Origin: Schistocerca nitens
Lineage: Eukaryota > Arthropoda > Insecta > Orthoptera > Acrididae
Direction: 5' to 3'
Assembly (NCBI RefSeq): GCF_023898315.1
Contig: NC_064622.1
Span: 75,774,387 to 75,838,386, forward strand
Length of the DNA stretch: 64,000 bases
Position 1 is the first letter of the stretch. Each line of letters begins with the position of its first letter. A program made the translations under genes and the position numbers. The notes beneath the pieces are model-generated. The model was not told the origin of the DNA, searched no databases, and was given only the letters and a program-made list of their open reading frames with translations. Positions 33,088-44,784 of the stretch are shown here, piece after piece.

Positions 33088-34396
33088 CGAGGGTTGTTTT
33101 TTAAGTAAGGGCCGATTTTATTTTTAAAAAAAGATACAAATACTTTTGTAAAAAAACTTTTATTTTCTGATTCTACACACTTTTACCTATTTTTCTACAT
33201 AGTTCCATTGTTTATTTAGGCACTTGTCATACCGTACAACTAAGTTTTTAATTCCCTCTTCAAAGAATTCGGCCGCCTGCTCCGACAGCCAAGAAGAGTT
33301 CACGGCCGCTTTCACTTCATCGTCGTCATTGAAGCGCTGCCCGCCAAGATGGTGTTTCAGGTACCGGAAAAGGTGAAAATCGCTAGGAGCAAGGTCGGGG
33401 CTGTATGGTGCATGGTCCAAAACTTCCCAGCCAAAAGAATTAATTAAATCCCGAGTCTTTTGAGAGGTGTGAGGCCTAGCGTTATCGTACAGGAGCAAAA
33501 CTCCTTTTGTCAGCATGCCGCGCCTTTTGTTTTGAATTGCTCTGTGGAGCTTCTTTAGAGTTGCAAATTAGGCATCTGAGTTGATTGTCGTTCCTCATGG
33601 CATAAAGTTCACTAGCAAAACACCGCGCCTGTCCCAGAACACAGTTGCCATAATCTTGCGCTTTGACAGCGTCTGTTTGGCTTTGACCTTGACGGGTGAA
33701 GTTGTGTGTCGCCATTCCATCTATTGTCGCTTGCTTTCGGGAGTGATATGGGATACCAATGTTTCATCTCCAGTGACAATTTGACTCAACATGTCCTCCC
33801 CTTCTTACTCGTAATGAATCAAAAAGTCCAATGAAGTGGCAAATCTCTTCCCTTTGTGGTCCTCTGTGAGGAATCTGGGTACCCACTGAGAACACAGTTT
33901 CTTAAAGTTTAGATTTTCTGACACAATTTTGTACAAAACCGATCTTGAAACTTGTGGAAATTCCAAAGAAAGAGTGGAAATTGTGAATCTTCTGTCCTCA
34001 CGAATCATCAGTGATCACAGAGGGCCGGCCTGAGCGTTCTTCGTCATGGACCTTTTGATGGGCATTTTTAACTCTCTAACCCATTGACGCACTTTACCTT
34101 CACTCATTGCATTCAAGCCATAAACTTCTGTTAACTGACGATGAATTTCTGCAGCTGATAGGCTTCTCGCGGTCAAGAAACGTATCACTGACCGTATCTC
34201 ACACGCGGCGGGCGATTCCATATTCGTAAACATTATAAAGTAGCGCAGCGATGCATACACGTCAGCTACAGAGCTGCAACTTGCATCAGTGTGATCGGGA
34301 AGGATGCCGGCAAGTGGCGCGGTGGCTTGTTGCGGCGTCCGCGCGATCTACGGGACTATACGCGCGAACGGCCCTTACTTAAAAAAACAACCCTCG
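33088..34396 (-). mobile_element. DD34D mariner, full length, frames broken
   Basis: 1309 bp with ends CGAGGGTTGTTTTTTAAGTA inward, TA on both sides (33086-33087, 34397-34398). The transposase runs on the minus strand in four frame pieces. 34260-34015 holds the N-terminal helix-turn-helix (SLSAAEIHRQLTEVYGLNAM). Then come 34008-33805 and 33715-33482. 33516-33187 holds LLYDNARPHTS and SPDLAPSDFHLF, 34 residues between the aspartates. The end WNYVEK is at 33187. Shifts and stops make it inactive. Confidence 0.92.
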
Positions 34397-34401
34397 TATG
34401 C

Positions 34402-35757
34402 TCCCTGAGCCACTTTATCAGTATGACATTGCACCCACTGTGGCTTGGTTCATGCACTGTTTCGGTTGGTCGTTGTATCGTCTCCTGAGGGAAGCTTGTT
34501 GTACCGTCTCCTGATACCCTTGATACTTCCACTGGGACAGAGTAAACGCCTGAACTTTTCTGTTGCACACACGTTATAAGGAGGTAAGATACCGGGATCT
34601 CGCTGGCCACGGCAGGACATCAACATTGCGCACAAACTTCGTAGAGACACGTGTCATGTGTGTACGAGTACTGGCCCGCTCAGAAATGGTACCACTATAC
34701 TTTGTCATGATAGTCGCGCGTGGTAGCCGCACGGTCGAGGCCACCTTGCTACGGTTCGCGCGGCTCCTTCCGTCGGAGGTTCTAGACCTCCCTCGGGCAT
34801 GGGTGTGTGTGTTGTCCTTAGCGTAAGTTAGTTTAAGTTAAATTCAGTAGTGTGCAAGCCTAGGTACCGATGACTTCAGCAGTTTGGTCCCATAGGAACT
34901 AACCACCACCAAAACCATGAGAGATAAAATATGAGAGCTTAGGATGTCCGAGGCGTACGTTTACCGCCATAATACCGTAAATTACCACCAGCCGCGACCT
35001 GAAATCATACCCGATCGCTCCCAACAACATGATACTTCGAGTAAGACAGCTGTACATCTCCAAAACATTGGAAAACTGGGACTGCGGTGCCGACTCTGTC
35101 CTCGCCGACAGAAGCTCAATGCGCAACGCTCACGTCTTCGCGGGGGACACTGAATTTCAACCTGCCGCTAGCACGCCACCACGAACCCCACTCACTCCAA
35201 TACTCGACGTGTCCTATCTGTGGCGTCTTCACATCACTTATTGCTTTCAGCTGCTCCGTCCGCAATTTTTTTCAAGACAACACATACCGAGCTACACCCC
35301 CAAATTCCGGAAGACCTGCAGTGAAAATAGAATCACCTAGCACGGCGCTACTAATCTGATAACAGTTAACAACTGATTGTGGAATACTGAATAATAATGC
35401 AACAGTGTGAGACAGTTAGAACCTAGGATATAAAAGTTAAGACACTCATGTTGCAAAGTGTATTCCACACCGCACCAACGATGGAGAAAACAGGGACTTC
35501 ACTCCAGGTTTCCATCGAACTCGCCGATGATGGTCATTCGGGGAAGAGCGGGCCCGTAATTCATCACTGAACAGAAGACGGTACCATTCATCAGCATTCC
35601 GTGGTTCCCAGTCGTCGCACCACTATAAACCCAACCGTTTGTGTTGTGGTGTAAACGCCATTCTACGCATGGGACAGTGATTCCCTGGTCCGACTGCTTC
35701 TAGTCTGCGACCAATGGTGCGTGATGACATAGAATGTTGCAAGCAGTCCATTTTTCT
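34402..35757 (-). mobile_element. Tc1-like remnant split by a SINE and unknown sequence
   Basis: Antisense Tc1 text is recognisable at 34402-34713 (GATCTCGCTGGCCACGGCAG), 34938-35150 (TGTACATCTCCAAAACATTG) and 35465-35757 (TTTGTGTTGTGGTGTAAACG, CGACCAATGGTGCGTGATGA). A family C SINE lies at 34714-34915. 35151-35464 is unrecognised and may be an insertion or heavily decayed. No open transposase frame remains. Confidence 0.75.
34714..34915 (+). mobile_element. SINE family C, copy with tail
   Basis: Head GCCGCACGGTCGAGGCCACC, B-box region GGAGGTTCTAGACCTCCCTC, body AGCGTAAGTTAGTTTAAGTT, core TACCGATGACTTCAGCAGTT, TGGTCCCATAGGAAC tail. Imperfect duplication CATGATAG / CATGAGAG outside. Confidence 0.88.
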
Positions 35758-35797
35758 GGATGTATGGATTGTATGGACGTGGGACTTCAGCTGATGA

Positions 35798-36412
35798 TAT
35801 ATGAGGAAAAGTACCACCAAAGCTGTATCTTGACAATATCTTTGCCGGCGGCGGTGGTCGCGCGGTTCTTGGCGGTTCAGTGCGGAACTGCGCTGCTGCT
35901 ACGGTCGCAGGTTCGAGTCCTGCCTCGGGCATGGATGTGCGTGATGTCCTTAGGTTAGTTTTAAGTAGTTCTAAGTTCTAGGGACTGATGACCTCAGATG
36001 TTAAGTCCCATAGTGCTCAGAGCCATTTGAGAATATCTTTATTCTGTCACACTACTAGTTTCGGCGGCTCATTACCGCCATCTTCAGGCCCCCACCACTG
36101 CCGAAAGAGCATTTGATTTCCTTGGTTCATTTACTATGGGATCCTTGTTACGACGACAGGTGGGATAGCTTTCTTCAGGAATCTATACTCGACACTGCAG
36201 TGGAGAAAACACGGTGTCGAGTATAGACCCCTGAGGAAGGCTAGCCCATTGTGCTCATAACAGGGATCCTGTAGTAAATGAGTCAAGGAAACGAAATACT
36301 CTTTTGGCAGTTGTGGGGCCTGCGGATGGCGGTAATGTCCCGCCGAAACTAGCCGTATGATAGAATAAAGACATTCTCAAGGTACAGCTTTGGTGGTACT
36401 TGTTCTCATATA
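35798..36412. mobile_element. Foldback element FB4, split by a SINE
   Basis: The left arm (35798-35843 plus 36041 to about 36203) and right arm (about 36206-36412) are reverse complements. Matching landmarks are AAGTACCACCAAAGCTGTA with its complement near 36381-36400, and the inner stem CTATACTCGACAC / GTGTCGAGTATAG. Each arm contains ACTAGTTTCGGCGG-type and ATTACCGCCATCTTCAGGCC-type motifs. A family A SINE sits in the left arm. No coding potential. Confidence 0.88.
35844..36031 (+). mobile_element. SINE family A, copy 9, inside FB4
   Basis: Full-length plus-strand copy with perfect 9 bp duplication AATATCTTT (35835-35843, 36032-36040). It postdates FB4. Confidence 0.93.
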
Positions 36413-37016
36413 GACCGTTACCTGTTCATGGGTGTCAGATACAGATGTGAAGGCGTTAAAATTCTTCTCAGAGCCCAATACAGCAATTTGGTGGTGTTCA
36501 GAGGCGCTCGACTGGAACATCGACAGCGTGTATGACTGCCATCAAGTTTCCATGTAACCAACATCTGGCAGCTGGCGCATTCGGAAGCCACGTAAATACT
36601 GGTGGTGCACGAAGCGGCGAGCCAGCAAATGGAGATCCAAAATGAGGTTCGTTTGAAACTCTGTCAGGTGCTGATAACGCTGTCTCACACGATTTCACGA
36701 CATCTCCCTATCCTTCCCAGTGATCATTCAATATATAACGCTTTTGACGCCCGTTGTACAAGACAGTGTCCCACAAATGTTGCAACAAAAGGCGAGGTGA
36801 TGTAGAGGGCGTCTTGGGGAACATAGTGAGGTTTGAAGCAGTGCTTGGAAAAGTTATCCAACGACGCTACAGAGCGCCAACGTTACAGTTGCCGGCGTTT
36901 GTCATCAGGCCACCACTTCAGTAGCAAGCCTGACTTTGTACGCTGAACGCCACGCATTGTTGTTTGTCGTCCAATTATCGCGACTGGTTGCCACTATCGC
37001 CAGCAGAGAAGATATC
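36413..37016. other. No recognised feature
   Basis: No domain, repeat head or inverted repeat recognised. Confidence 0.35.
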
Positions 37017-37352
37017 AGCGCAAACTCCGCTGCAGAGTGAAAAGCTCATTCTGGAAACATCCCCCAGGCTGTGGCTAAATCATGTCACTGCAATATCCTT
37101 TCTTTGAAGAGTGCTAGTTCTGCAAGGTCCGCAGGAGAGCTTCTGTACAGTTTGGAAGGTAGGAGACGAGATACTGGCAGAAGTAAAGCTATGAGGACGG
37201 GGCGTGAGTCGTGCTTGGGTAGCTCAGATGGCAGAGCACTTGCCCGCGAAAGGCAAAGGCCCCGAGTTCGAATCTCGGTCCGGCACACAGTTTTAATCTG
37301 CCAGGAAGTTTCATATCAGCGCACACTCCGATGCAGAGTGAAAATCTCACTC
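37017..37352 (+). repeat. Family G tRNA-like unit with preceding partial unit
   Basis: 37017-37150 matches the 3' part of the unit (CCCAGGCTGTGGCTAA, GGAGAGCTTCTGT). From 37151 TTTGGAAGGTAGGAGAC starts a new unit containing GGTAGCTCAGATGGCAGAGC and GAGTTCGAATCTCGGTCCGG, ending near 37352. This again shows a head-to-tail dimer. Confidence 0.87.
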
Positions 37353-37653
37353 CAGTGGAGATGATGTGCAGCTGCTGAGTAGAAAGGCCTTGTTTCCTAT
37401 GAGCTCGACGCTATGTTCCCTTGGTGAACGACGGTTTCGGACAAGGTTATCCATCTGCAGTTTACTTTTCTTGTGCACACCGAAAAACATCGATGACTTT
37501 AGAGGATCCAGAAGAAAAATAAACTGTGGATGGAAACAAGTGCCTGAAATCGTCAGCCACCGAGGCAGCAGAGCCTTTTATTCATATGAACTAAGGCCTC
37601 TGTACGCAGCAGCTAGCTCCATTCCTCCACTGGCGATCATGGCAGTTGCGATG

Positions 37654-37847
37654 GCTCAAACGGCTCTGAGCACTATGGGACTTAACATCTGGGGTCATCA
37701 GTCCCCTAGAACTTAGAACTACTTAAAACTAACTAACCTGAGGACATCACGCACATCCATGCCTGAGGCAGGATTCGAACCTGCAAGCGTAGCGGTCACC
37801 CGGTTCCAGACTAAAGCGCCTAGAACCGCCCGGCCACAACGGCCGGC
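37654..37847 (-). mobile_element. SINE family A, copy 10
   Basis: Full-length minus-strand copy; duplication GCAGTTGCGATG (37642-37653) against GCAATTGCGATG (37848-37859), one mismatch. Confidence 0.93.
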
Positions 37848-37859
37848 GCAATTGCGATG

Positions 37860-39101
37860 ACTGAATAACAAACGGCATTGGGAGAGTTCCGCCTACGGTC
37901 GGTCACAGTGCGAAGTCACGTTTGCTTACGAAAGGGTGGCCTAGTGGCAGGCGCCGGCGCCTATAACTTCGACACTCTGAAGTATAGCTGGATGATGTTT
38001 GTGATCACTTGTTTCTGTTCTTGCGTTGTTCCTCAAGACCCCGTCTACAACACCTCGAGGCTTATCGCAACATTTCCAGGGCACACTGTATACCTTAAAA
38101 GGCCTGGTAACAACACTAAACACAAACAATACCCATGCATTCTCGTGGCCGTCTGAACTGGCCACAAAGAATTGCAGATCTAATAATTCACATATCGGCC
38201 TGTAGTGTACACGTGTACGTGCACGCCTTGTGAGTGGTTCCGTTTTCTTTACCCGGCAGTGTGTTTAACTATTAGAAGTTCGTGATGACACGTCTCTGTG
38301 TACCCGTAGCATTGCTCGTTGCACCTGGGCGGCGAGGAATCCATCGGTTCGGAAAAAGAGCGCCGACCAGGGAGCGTCTCGCCATTAGCAAGGCGGTGGC
38401 CGGCGAAGGGGGGGCAGGCGCATTCACCGGCAAACGACCGGCCTCATTCGATTGGTCGCGCACAATCGATTTAGTTCGACCCATTGTGGCGGCCGGGTGT
38501 GTAATAGATTAGCGGCGGGCAGCCTGTGTTTGCTCGGCGACCACCCCCGCCGTTTTTACCGGCACCTCGTCCGCCGGGTCCTCCGGTTACCGCTGCGTCA
38601 CTCTGCGCTCCAACGGCAGCCCCGGCCGAGGTCGCTCGTTGGCGACGTCTTGATCTCGGAACCGTGCGTCCAGTCGCTGGAATTCCAGATCGATTTCCTC
38701 CGAGAGTCGCTCAGCGGGAGGATCCGCGTTCCGTGACGGGAAAATGGTCACGACTTCTGTTCAGAACGCGTCCGCGCCGTTCGGCAAAAAGCAGCCTTTC
38801 TGGAAGGCACTGTAGTTGTGGCACCTCTCAAAAGAGGCAGTGTGTATAACGAGAGGCATGAACCGGATCTGACGCTTATGAAGCGTGAAATTCCTTGAGG
38901 GTCTGCCGAGAGCGACCGCTGTCTGGAAATAATCGAGAAATTGAACTCAATAAATGTCTTCGACACGTGGATTGAGAAAAAGGACCACTGTTACCGGAGA
39001 CCTTGTAACACATCGTTTCCTGCCACGCCAGTAGCTATTGTGTATGTTAAAACTGGCTTTCGATATTTGAGGAGAGCAGGGGGCGACCAGAAGGAAGGAG
39101 A
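37860..39101. other. Unassigned; CpG-rich core about 38280-38790
   Basis: The core is CpG-rich with AATCGATTTAG and TAATAGATTAGCGG islands in GC context and open frames on both strands (38272-38512, 38452-38849) lacking recognisable domains. It could be regulatory. No gene called. Confidence 0.3.
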
Positions 39102-39302
39102 ATGAGATTTTCACTCTGCAGCGGAGTGTGCGCTGATGTGTTTGGAAGGTAGGAGACTAGGTACTGGGAGAAGTAAATCTGTGAGGATGGGGCGTGAGTC
39201 GTGCTTGGGTAGCTCTGTTGGTAGAGCACTTGCCCGCGAAAGGCAAAGGTCCCGAGTTCGAGTCTCGGTCCGGCACACAGTTTTAATCTGCCAGGAAGTT
39301 TC
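39102..39302 (+). repeat. Family G tRNA-like unit
   Basis: Starts with the palindromic CACTCTGCAGCGGAGTGTG piece, then TTTGGAAGGTAGGAGACTAG, A-box GGTAGCTCTGTTGGTAGAGC, B-box GAGTTCGAGTCTCGGTCC and the end TTAATCTGCCAGGAAGTTTC. Confidence 0.87.
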
Positions 39303-40362
39303 AGAAGGAATGAGGTTTTTCCAGCCCTGAGATGGTAGGTTCGTCTTCCCTAATCCTTCTAAATGGGTTGTGTTGGAGACGTTATTCAAAGGTACTTTTC
39401 TGACATGTTTGGTTTGCACATTCACTGCACAGTGTGATAAACTACTATCGATATCTTTAGTGCAGCTTGATAGTTGTCCATTCATTCGGCAGTTTCATTT
39501 TACCTTCTACATTTTTGCTTTTCCATAAATTACGGCATCATCTTTGCTGTACCTTGTGTGTTTGTACTCTACTCATCTTCGACTGATTGAAATAAGCTTT
39601 TTGAGCAAACACTTTGTAAGCCCACTCAGTCATTTTCGCTTGTTTAGAAGGTCGATTTGTCTGTCAGCCAACGAAAATCTTTCGTGCTTTGGAAGCCATT
39701 AGGTATTCCTTGTCTGAATGAGTATTCCCCATTCCGGTGGTACACTTCGTCGAGTTCAGTCCTGTTTGGTTTAGAAGAACGTATGGCTTTGTCTGGTTTG
39801 TCTGAGATGCATCGGAGTTTCTAGAATTATGAAGAAATCGGATGAGATCATTTCCATTATTTGCCGTGATGAATATTAAGCGGGGAGTTAGTTCATTTTG
39901 GGAGTTTATTTTAAATTTCTAGACCGTTTAGTTCGCAATTCCACCACTCTAAAGCGTACTCTAGTATTCTTCCACATGGCGAAATGGAACTTCACAGATT
40001 GCTCATTTTTGATTACATGGTAGCTGATTATAGGAACAAATATTATCCCTTCGACCAGTCGTGCTGTGGACACGAAGCTGTCAACATATCCTGAATTATA
40101 GGACAGTCGTTGTCTTATTTAAAGTTGTGTATTGAGAACATGTTCTTACGATTAAGCTTTCTGAGGTTTACTCTTGTATTTATTGCCCTGAGGACCTTCA
40201 TAGGGTTCAAAGTCAACTGAATTTTTTTGGTAACAATACACATATGGAATTCTTTTCTGTATTATTTTCGTCCAAATCATTTGCTTGTTATTTGTACGTA
40301 ATGCAATAACACGCCTCTACGCCGTCATATTGCTGTAACTTGCTGGTCCCAAATGCGGCTTG
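39303..40362. other. No recognised feature (AT-rich)
   Basis: About 1.1 kb without recognised coding or repeat structure. Confidence 0.4.
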
Positions 40363-40375
40363 TCATAGCACATTG

Positions 40376-40569
40376 GCTCAAATGGCTCTGAGCACTATGG
40401 GACTCAACTGCTGAGGTCATTAGTCCCCTAGAACTCAGAACTAGTTAAACCTAACTAACCTAAGGACATCACAAACATCCATGCCCGAGGCAGGATTCGA
40501 ACCTGCGACCGTAGCGGTCCTGCGGTTCCAGACTGCAGCGCCTTTAACCGCACGGCCACTTCGGCCGGC
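40376..40569 (-). mobile_element. SINE family A, copy 11
   Basis: Full-length minus-strand copy with perfect 13 bp duplication TCATAGCACATTG (40363-40375, 40570-40582). Confidence 0.94.
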
Positions 40570-40582
40570 TCATAGCACATTG

Positions 40583-40904
40583 ACTGGCATGTGTATCAAA
40601 CTGATACACAAGATGACTTCCCTGACAGGCAACGTGCACCGAAGTGATACATATATTTCAGATCTTTTGTCTAATTCACGTACACAACAACACTGAATTC
40701 AAATGGCTATAGCCCAGGCCTCCTGGAGAAGCCGTGCCCTTCGCGTTCTTAAATTGGTTGACAGGTCCCCTCCATGGTTACCATGTGGTTACTGGTAGCC
40801 AGTTCTCAAGTTTGGCAGCTATGCCCAAGCATTGTTCGAGTGAAAAGTTCATGTGCTTGGAACGTCTTTTCATTATTCACACTTGTAAGGTAAAGCCTAT
40901 AAGC
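40583..40904. other. No recognised feature
   Basis: Open frame 40734-40925 has no recognised domain and runs into the mariner end. Confidence 0.35.
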
Positions 40905-40906
40905 TA

Positions 40907-42240
40907 CGGGGGTCACTCCAAATGAAATGAACACTATTTTTTAATCCATCTTTTATTCTACATGTTTGAAAGTTTTACAGTGTGTAGATACATCATTTAG
41001 GAACAACATTTTCATTTCTCCACATAATTTCCATCGCTCTCAACTGCCTTACGCCATCTTGGAACCAGCGCCTGTGTAGCCGCATGGTAAAATTCTGGAC
41101 CAACCTGTTGGAGCCACTGTTTGACAGCGTGCACAAGGGAGTCATCATCTTCAAACCTTGTTCCACGAAGAGAGTCTCTCAGTTTCCCAAAGAGACGATA
41201 GTCACATGGAGCCATGTCAGGACTGTAAGGCGGGTGTTTCAGTGTTGTCCATCCGAGTTTTGTGATCGCTTCCACGGTTTTTTGACTGACATGTGGCCCT
41301 GCATTGTCGTGCAACAGCAAAACATCCTGCTTTTGCCGATGTGGTCAAACACGACTCAGTCGAGCTTGAAGTATCTTCAGTGTCGTCACATATGCATCAG
41401 AATTTATGGTGGTTCCACTTGGCATGATGTCCACAAGGAAGAGTCCTTCGGAATCTAAAAACACCGTAGCCATAACTTTTCCAGCAGAAGGTGTGGTTTT
41501 GAATTTTTTTTCTTGGGTGAATTTGCATGATACCACTCCATTTATTGCCTCTTCGTCTCTGGTGAAAAATGATGGAGTCATGTTTTATCACCTGTCACAA
41601 ATCTTCCAAGAAATTCATCTCCATCACTCTCGTACTGTTCCAAAAGTTCGTTGCATACCATTTTTCTTGTTTCTTTGTGAGCCACTGTCAACATCCTGGG
41701 AACCCACCTGGCACAAACCTTTTTTAACGCCAACACTTTCAGTATTCTGCAAAAACGCTTCAGTCCCCTATCGCAACGTAGCGTGACAATTCGTTCACTG
41801 TGATGCCTCTGTCAGCAGTCACCAATTCGTTAACTCTCTGCACATTGTCTGGAGTGTGTGCAGTACGAGGCCTGCCGCTGCGAGGACAATCCTCAATATT
41901 GCCGTGCCCGCTTTCATCACATAACCTGCTTACCCACCGACTAACTGTACTGCGATCGACAGCAGCATCTCCAACACCTTTTTCAACCTCTTGTGGATGT
42001 TTCCCACTGTCTCGTTTTCACAGTACAGGAACTATATGACAGCACGTTGCTTCTGACGAACGTCAACTGTAGCAGCCATCTTGAAGACATGCTGTGACGG
42101 CGCCACTCACGGGAACAGATTGAACTAAGTTTGAAAACAAGCGGGAAGGATCTATCTACACAATGTAAAACTTTCACACATGAAGAATGAAAACTGTATT
42201 TTTGCAAAAATAGTGTGGATTTCTTTTGGAGTGACCCTCG
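40907..42240 (-). mobile_element. DD34D mariner, second family, frames broken
   Basis: 1334 bp. The ends CGGGGGTCACTCCAAATGAA and its counterpart TTCTTTTGGAGTGACCCTCG are inverted; TA lies on both sides (40905-40906, 42241-42242). Minus strand: 41591-41345 carries the middle of the transposase (SEGLFLVDIMPSGTTINSDA). 41320-41012 carries LLHDNAGPHVS and SPDMAPCDYRLF with 34 residues between the aspartates, ending ESDGNYVEK. N-terminal part 41600-42080 is recognisable but shifted. Inactive. Confidence 0.92.
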
Positions 42241-42558
42241 TATTAATTAATTCAAATATGTTATTACATATTTTGTGAATCTATAAACCAAACTGTTGAA
42301 GTATTACAAAGTCAGCTTTCGTATTATTTTTGCACTAGTCTTCCAAATAATAAATGTCTTTCGTCTGAAATGCTGAAAGTAATCTTGATCTGCTATTAAA
42401 GATTTTGCGTAGTTCTTAAACACGTGGTCTAACAGGGATGATACTGCGGAAATTAACATCATAGGCCATGTGTCTATTTATTTATTTATTTATTTATTTA
42501 CTTTTGTATCAGTCTACTGACTAGTTTGATGCGGCCCGCCACGAATTCCTTTCCTGTG

Positions 42559-42885
42559 CTAACCTCTTAACCTATTCATCTCAGAGTAGCACTTGCAACC
42601 TACGTCCTCAATTATTTGCTTGACGTATTCCAATCTCTGTCTTCCTCTACAGTTTTTGCCCTCTAAAGCTCCCTGTAGTACCATGGAAGTCATTTCCTCG
42701 TGTCTTAGCAGATGTCCTATCATCCTGTCCCTTCTCCTTATCAGTGTTTTCCACATATTCCTTTCCTCTCCGATTCTGCGTAGAACCTCCTCATTCCTTA
42801 CCTTATCAGTCCACCTAATTTTCAACATTCGCCTATAGCACCACATGTCAAATGCTTCGATTCTCTTCTGTTCCGGTTTTCCCAC
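42559..42885 (-). pseudogene. RTE C-terminal domain
   Basis: Minus-strand frame reading KRIEAFDMWCYRRMLKIRWT, NEEVLRRIGEERNMWKTLIR, MIGHLLRHEEMTSMV, EGKNCRGRQRLEYVKQIIED and VGCKCYSEMNRLRG. This is the conserved segment after the RT of RTE-type elements. Its exact role is not something the sequence shows. Confidence 0.88.
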
Positions 42886-43003
42886 AGTCCATGTTTCACT
42901 ACCAATACAATGCTGTACTCCAGACGTACATCCTCAGAAATTTCTTCCTCAAATTAATTTCGGTATTTGATATTAGTAGACTTCTCTTGGCCAGAAATGC
43001 CTT

Positions 43004-44784
43004 TCATGCAATAGCGAGTCTGCTTTTCATGTCCTCCTTGCTCCGTCCATCATTGGTTATTTTACTGCCTAGGTAGCAGAATTCCTTAACTTCATTGACG
43101 TCGTGACCATCAATCCTGATGTTAAGTTTCTCGCTGCTCTCATTTCTACTACTTCTCATTACCTTCGTCTTTCTCCGATTTACTCTCAAACCATACTGTG
43201 TACTCATTAGACTGTTCATTCCGTTCAGCAGATCATTTAATTCTTCTTCACTTTCACTCAGGATAGCAATGTCATCAGCGAATCGTATCATTGATATCCT
43301 TTCACCTTGTACTCGTATTTTAATTCCACTCCTGAACCTTTCTTTTATTTCCATCATTGCTTCCTCGATGTACAGATTGAAGAGTAGGGGCGAAAGGCTA
43401 CAGCCTTGTCTTACACCCTTCTTAATACGAGCACTTCGTTCTTGATCGTCCACTCTTATTATTCCCTCTTGGTTGTTGTACATATTGTATATGACCCGTC
43501 TCTCCCTATAGCTTACCCCTACTTTTTTCAGAATCTCGAACAGCTTTCACCATTTTATATTGTCGAACGCTTTTTCCAGGTCGACAAATCCTATGAAAGT
43601 GTCTTGATTTTTCTTTAGCCTTGCTTCCATTATTAGCCGTAACGTCAGAATTACCTCTCTCGTGCTTTTACTTTTCCTAAAGCCAAACTGATCGTCACCT
43701 AGCGCATTCTCAATTTTCTTTTCCATTCTTCTGTATATTATTCTTGTAAGCAGCTTCGATGCATGAGCTGTTAAGCTGATTGTGCGAGAATTCTCGCACT
43801 TGTCATCTCTTCCCGTCTTCGGAATTGTGTGGATGATGCTTTTCCGGAAGTCAGATGGTATGTCGCCAGACTCATATATTCTACACACCAACATGGTCGT
43901 TTTGTTGCCACTTCCCCCAATGATTTTAGAAATTCTGATGGAATGTTATCTATCCATTCTGCCTTATTTGACCGTAAGTCATCTAAAGTTCTTTTAAATT
44001 CCGATTCTAATACTGGATCCCCTATCTCTTCTAAATCGACTCCTGTTTATTCTTCTATCGCATCAGACAAATCTTCACCCTCATAGAGGCTTTCAATGTA
44101 TTCTTTCCACCTATCTGCTCTCTCCTCTGCATTTAACAGTGGAACTCCCGTTGCACTCTTAATGTTACCACCGTTGCTTTTAATGTCACCAAAGGCAGTT
44201 TTGACTTTCCTGTATGCTGAGTCTCTCCTTCCGACAGTAATATCTTTTAAGATGTCTTCACATTTTTCCTGCAGCCATTTCGTCTTAGCTTCCCTGCACT
44301 TCCTATTTATTTCATTCCTCAGCGACTTGTATTTCTGTATTCCTGATTTTCGCGGAACGTGTTTGTACTTCCTCCTTTCATCAATCAACTGAAGTATTTC
44401 TTCTGTTACCCATGGTTTCTTCGCAGCTACCTTCTTTGTACCTACGTTTTCCTTCCCAACTTCTGTGATGGCCCTTTTTAGAGACGTCCATTCCTCTTCA
44501 ACTGTGCTGCCTACTGCGCTATTCCTTATTGCTGTATCTGTAGCGTTAGAGAACTTCAAACGTATCTCGTCATTCCTTAGTACTTCCGTATCCCACTTCT
44601 TTGAGTATTGATTCTTCCTGACTAATGTCTTGAACTTCAGCCTACTCTTCATCACTACTATATTGTGATCTGAGTCTATATCTGCTCCTGGGTACGCCTT
44701 ACAATCCAGTATCTGATTCGGAATCTCTGTCTGACCATGATGTAATCTAATTGAAATCTTCCCGTATCTCCCGGCCTTTTCCAA
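43004..44784 (-). pseudogene. RTE linker and reverse transcriptase
   Basis: 44784-44047 is the end of the endonuclease plus a basic linker (KEWIES-like text GVPLLNAEERADRWKEYIES). 43894-43547 is the RT N-terminal part: IYESGDIPSDFRKSIIHTIP, DDQFGFRKSKSTREVI, FIGFVDLEKAFDNIKW. 43483-43004 is the RT catalytic part: RQGCSLSPLLFNLYIEEAMM and MIRFADDIAILSESEEELND (the FADD catalytic pair intact), then EVKEFCYLGSKITNDGRSKE. It is split by two stops and shifts, so no full protein is made. Confidence 0.9.

Noticed and set aside
38272-38849. Overlapping open frames in a CpG-rich patch
   Set aside because: Frames on both strands overlap and are arginine/proline-rich as expected from composition alone.
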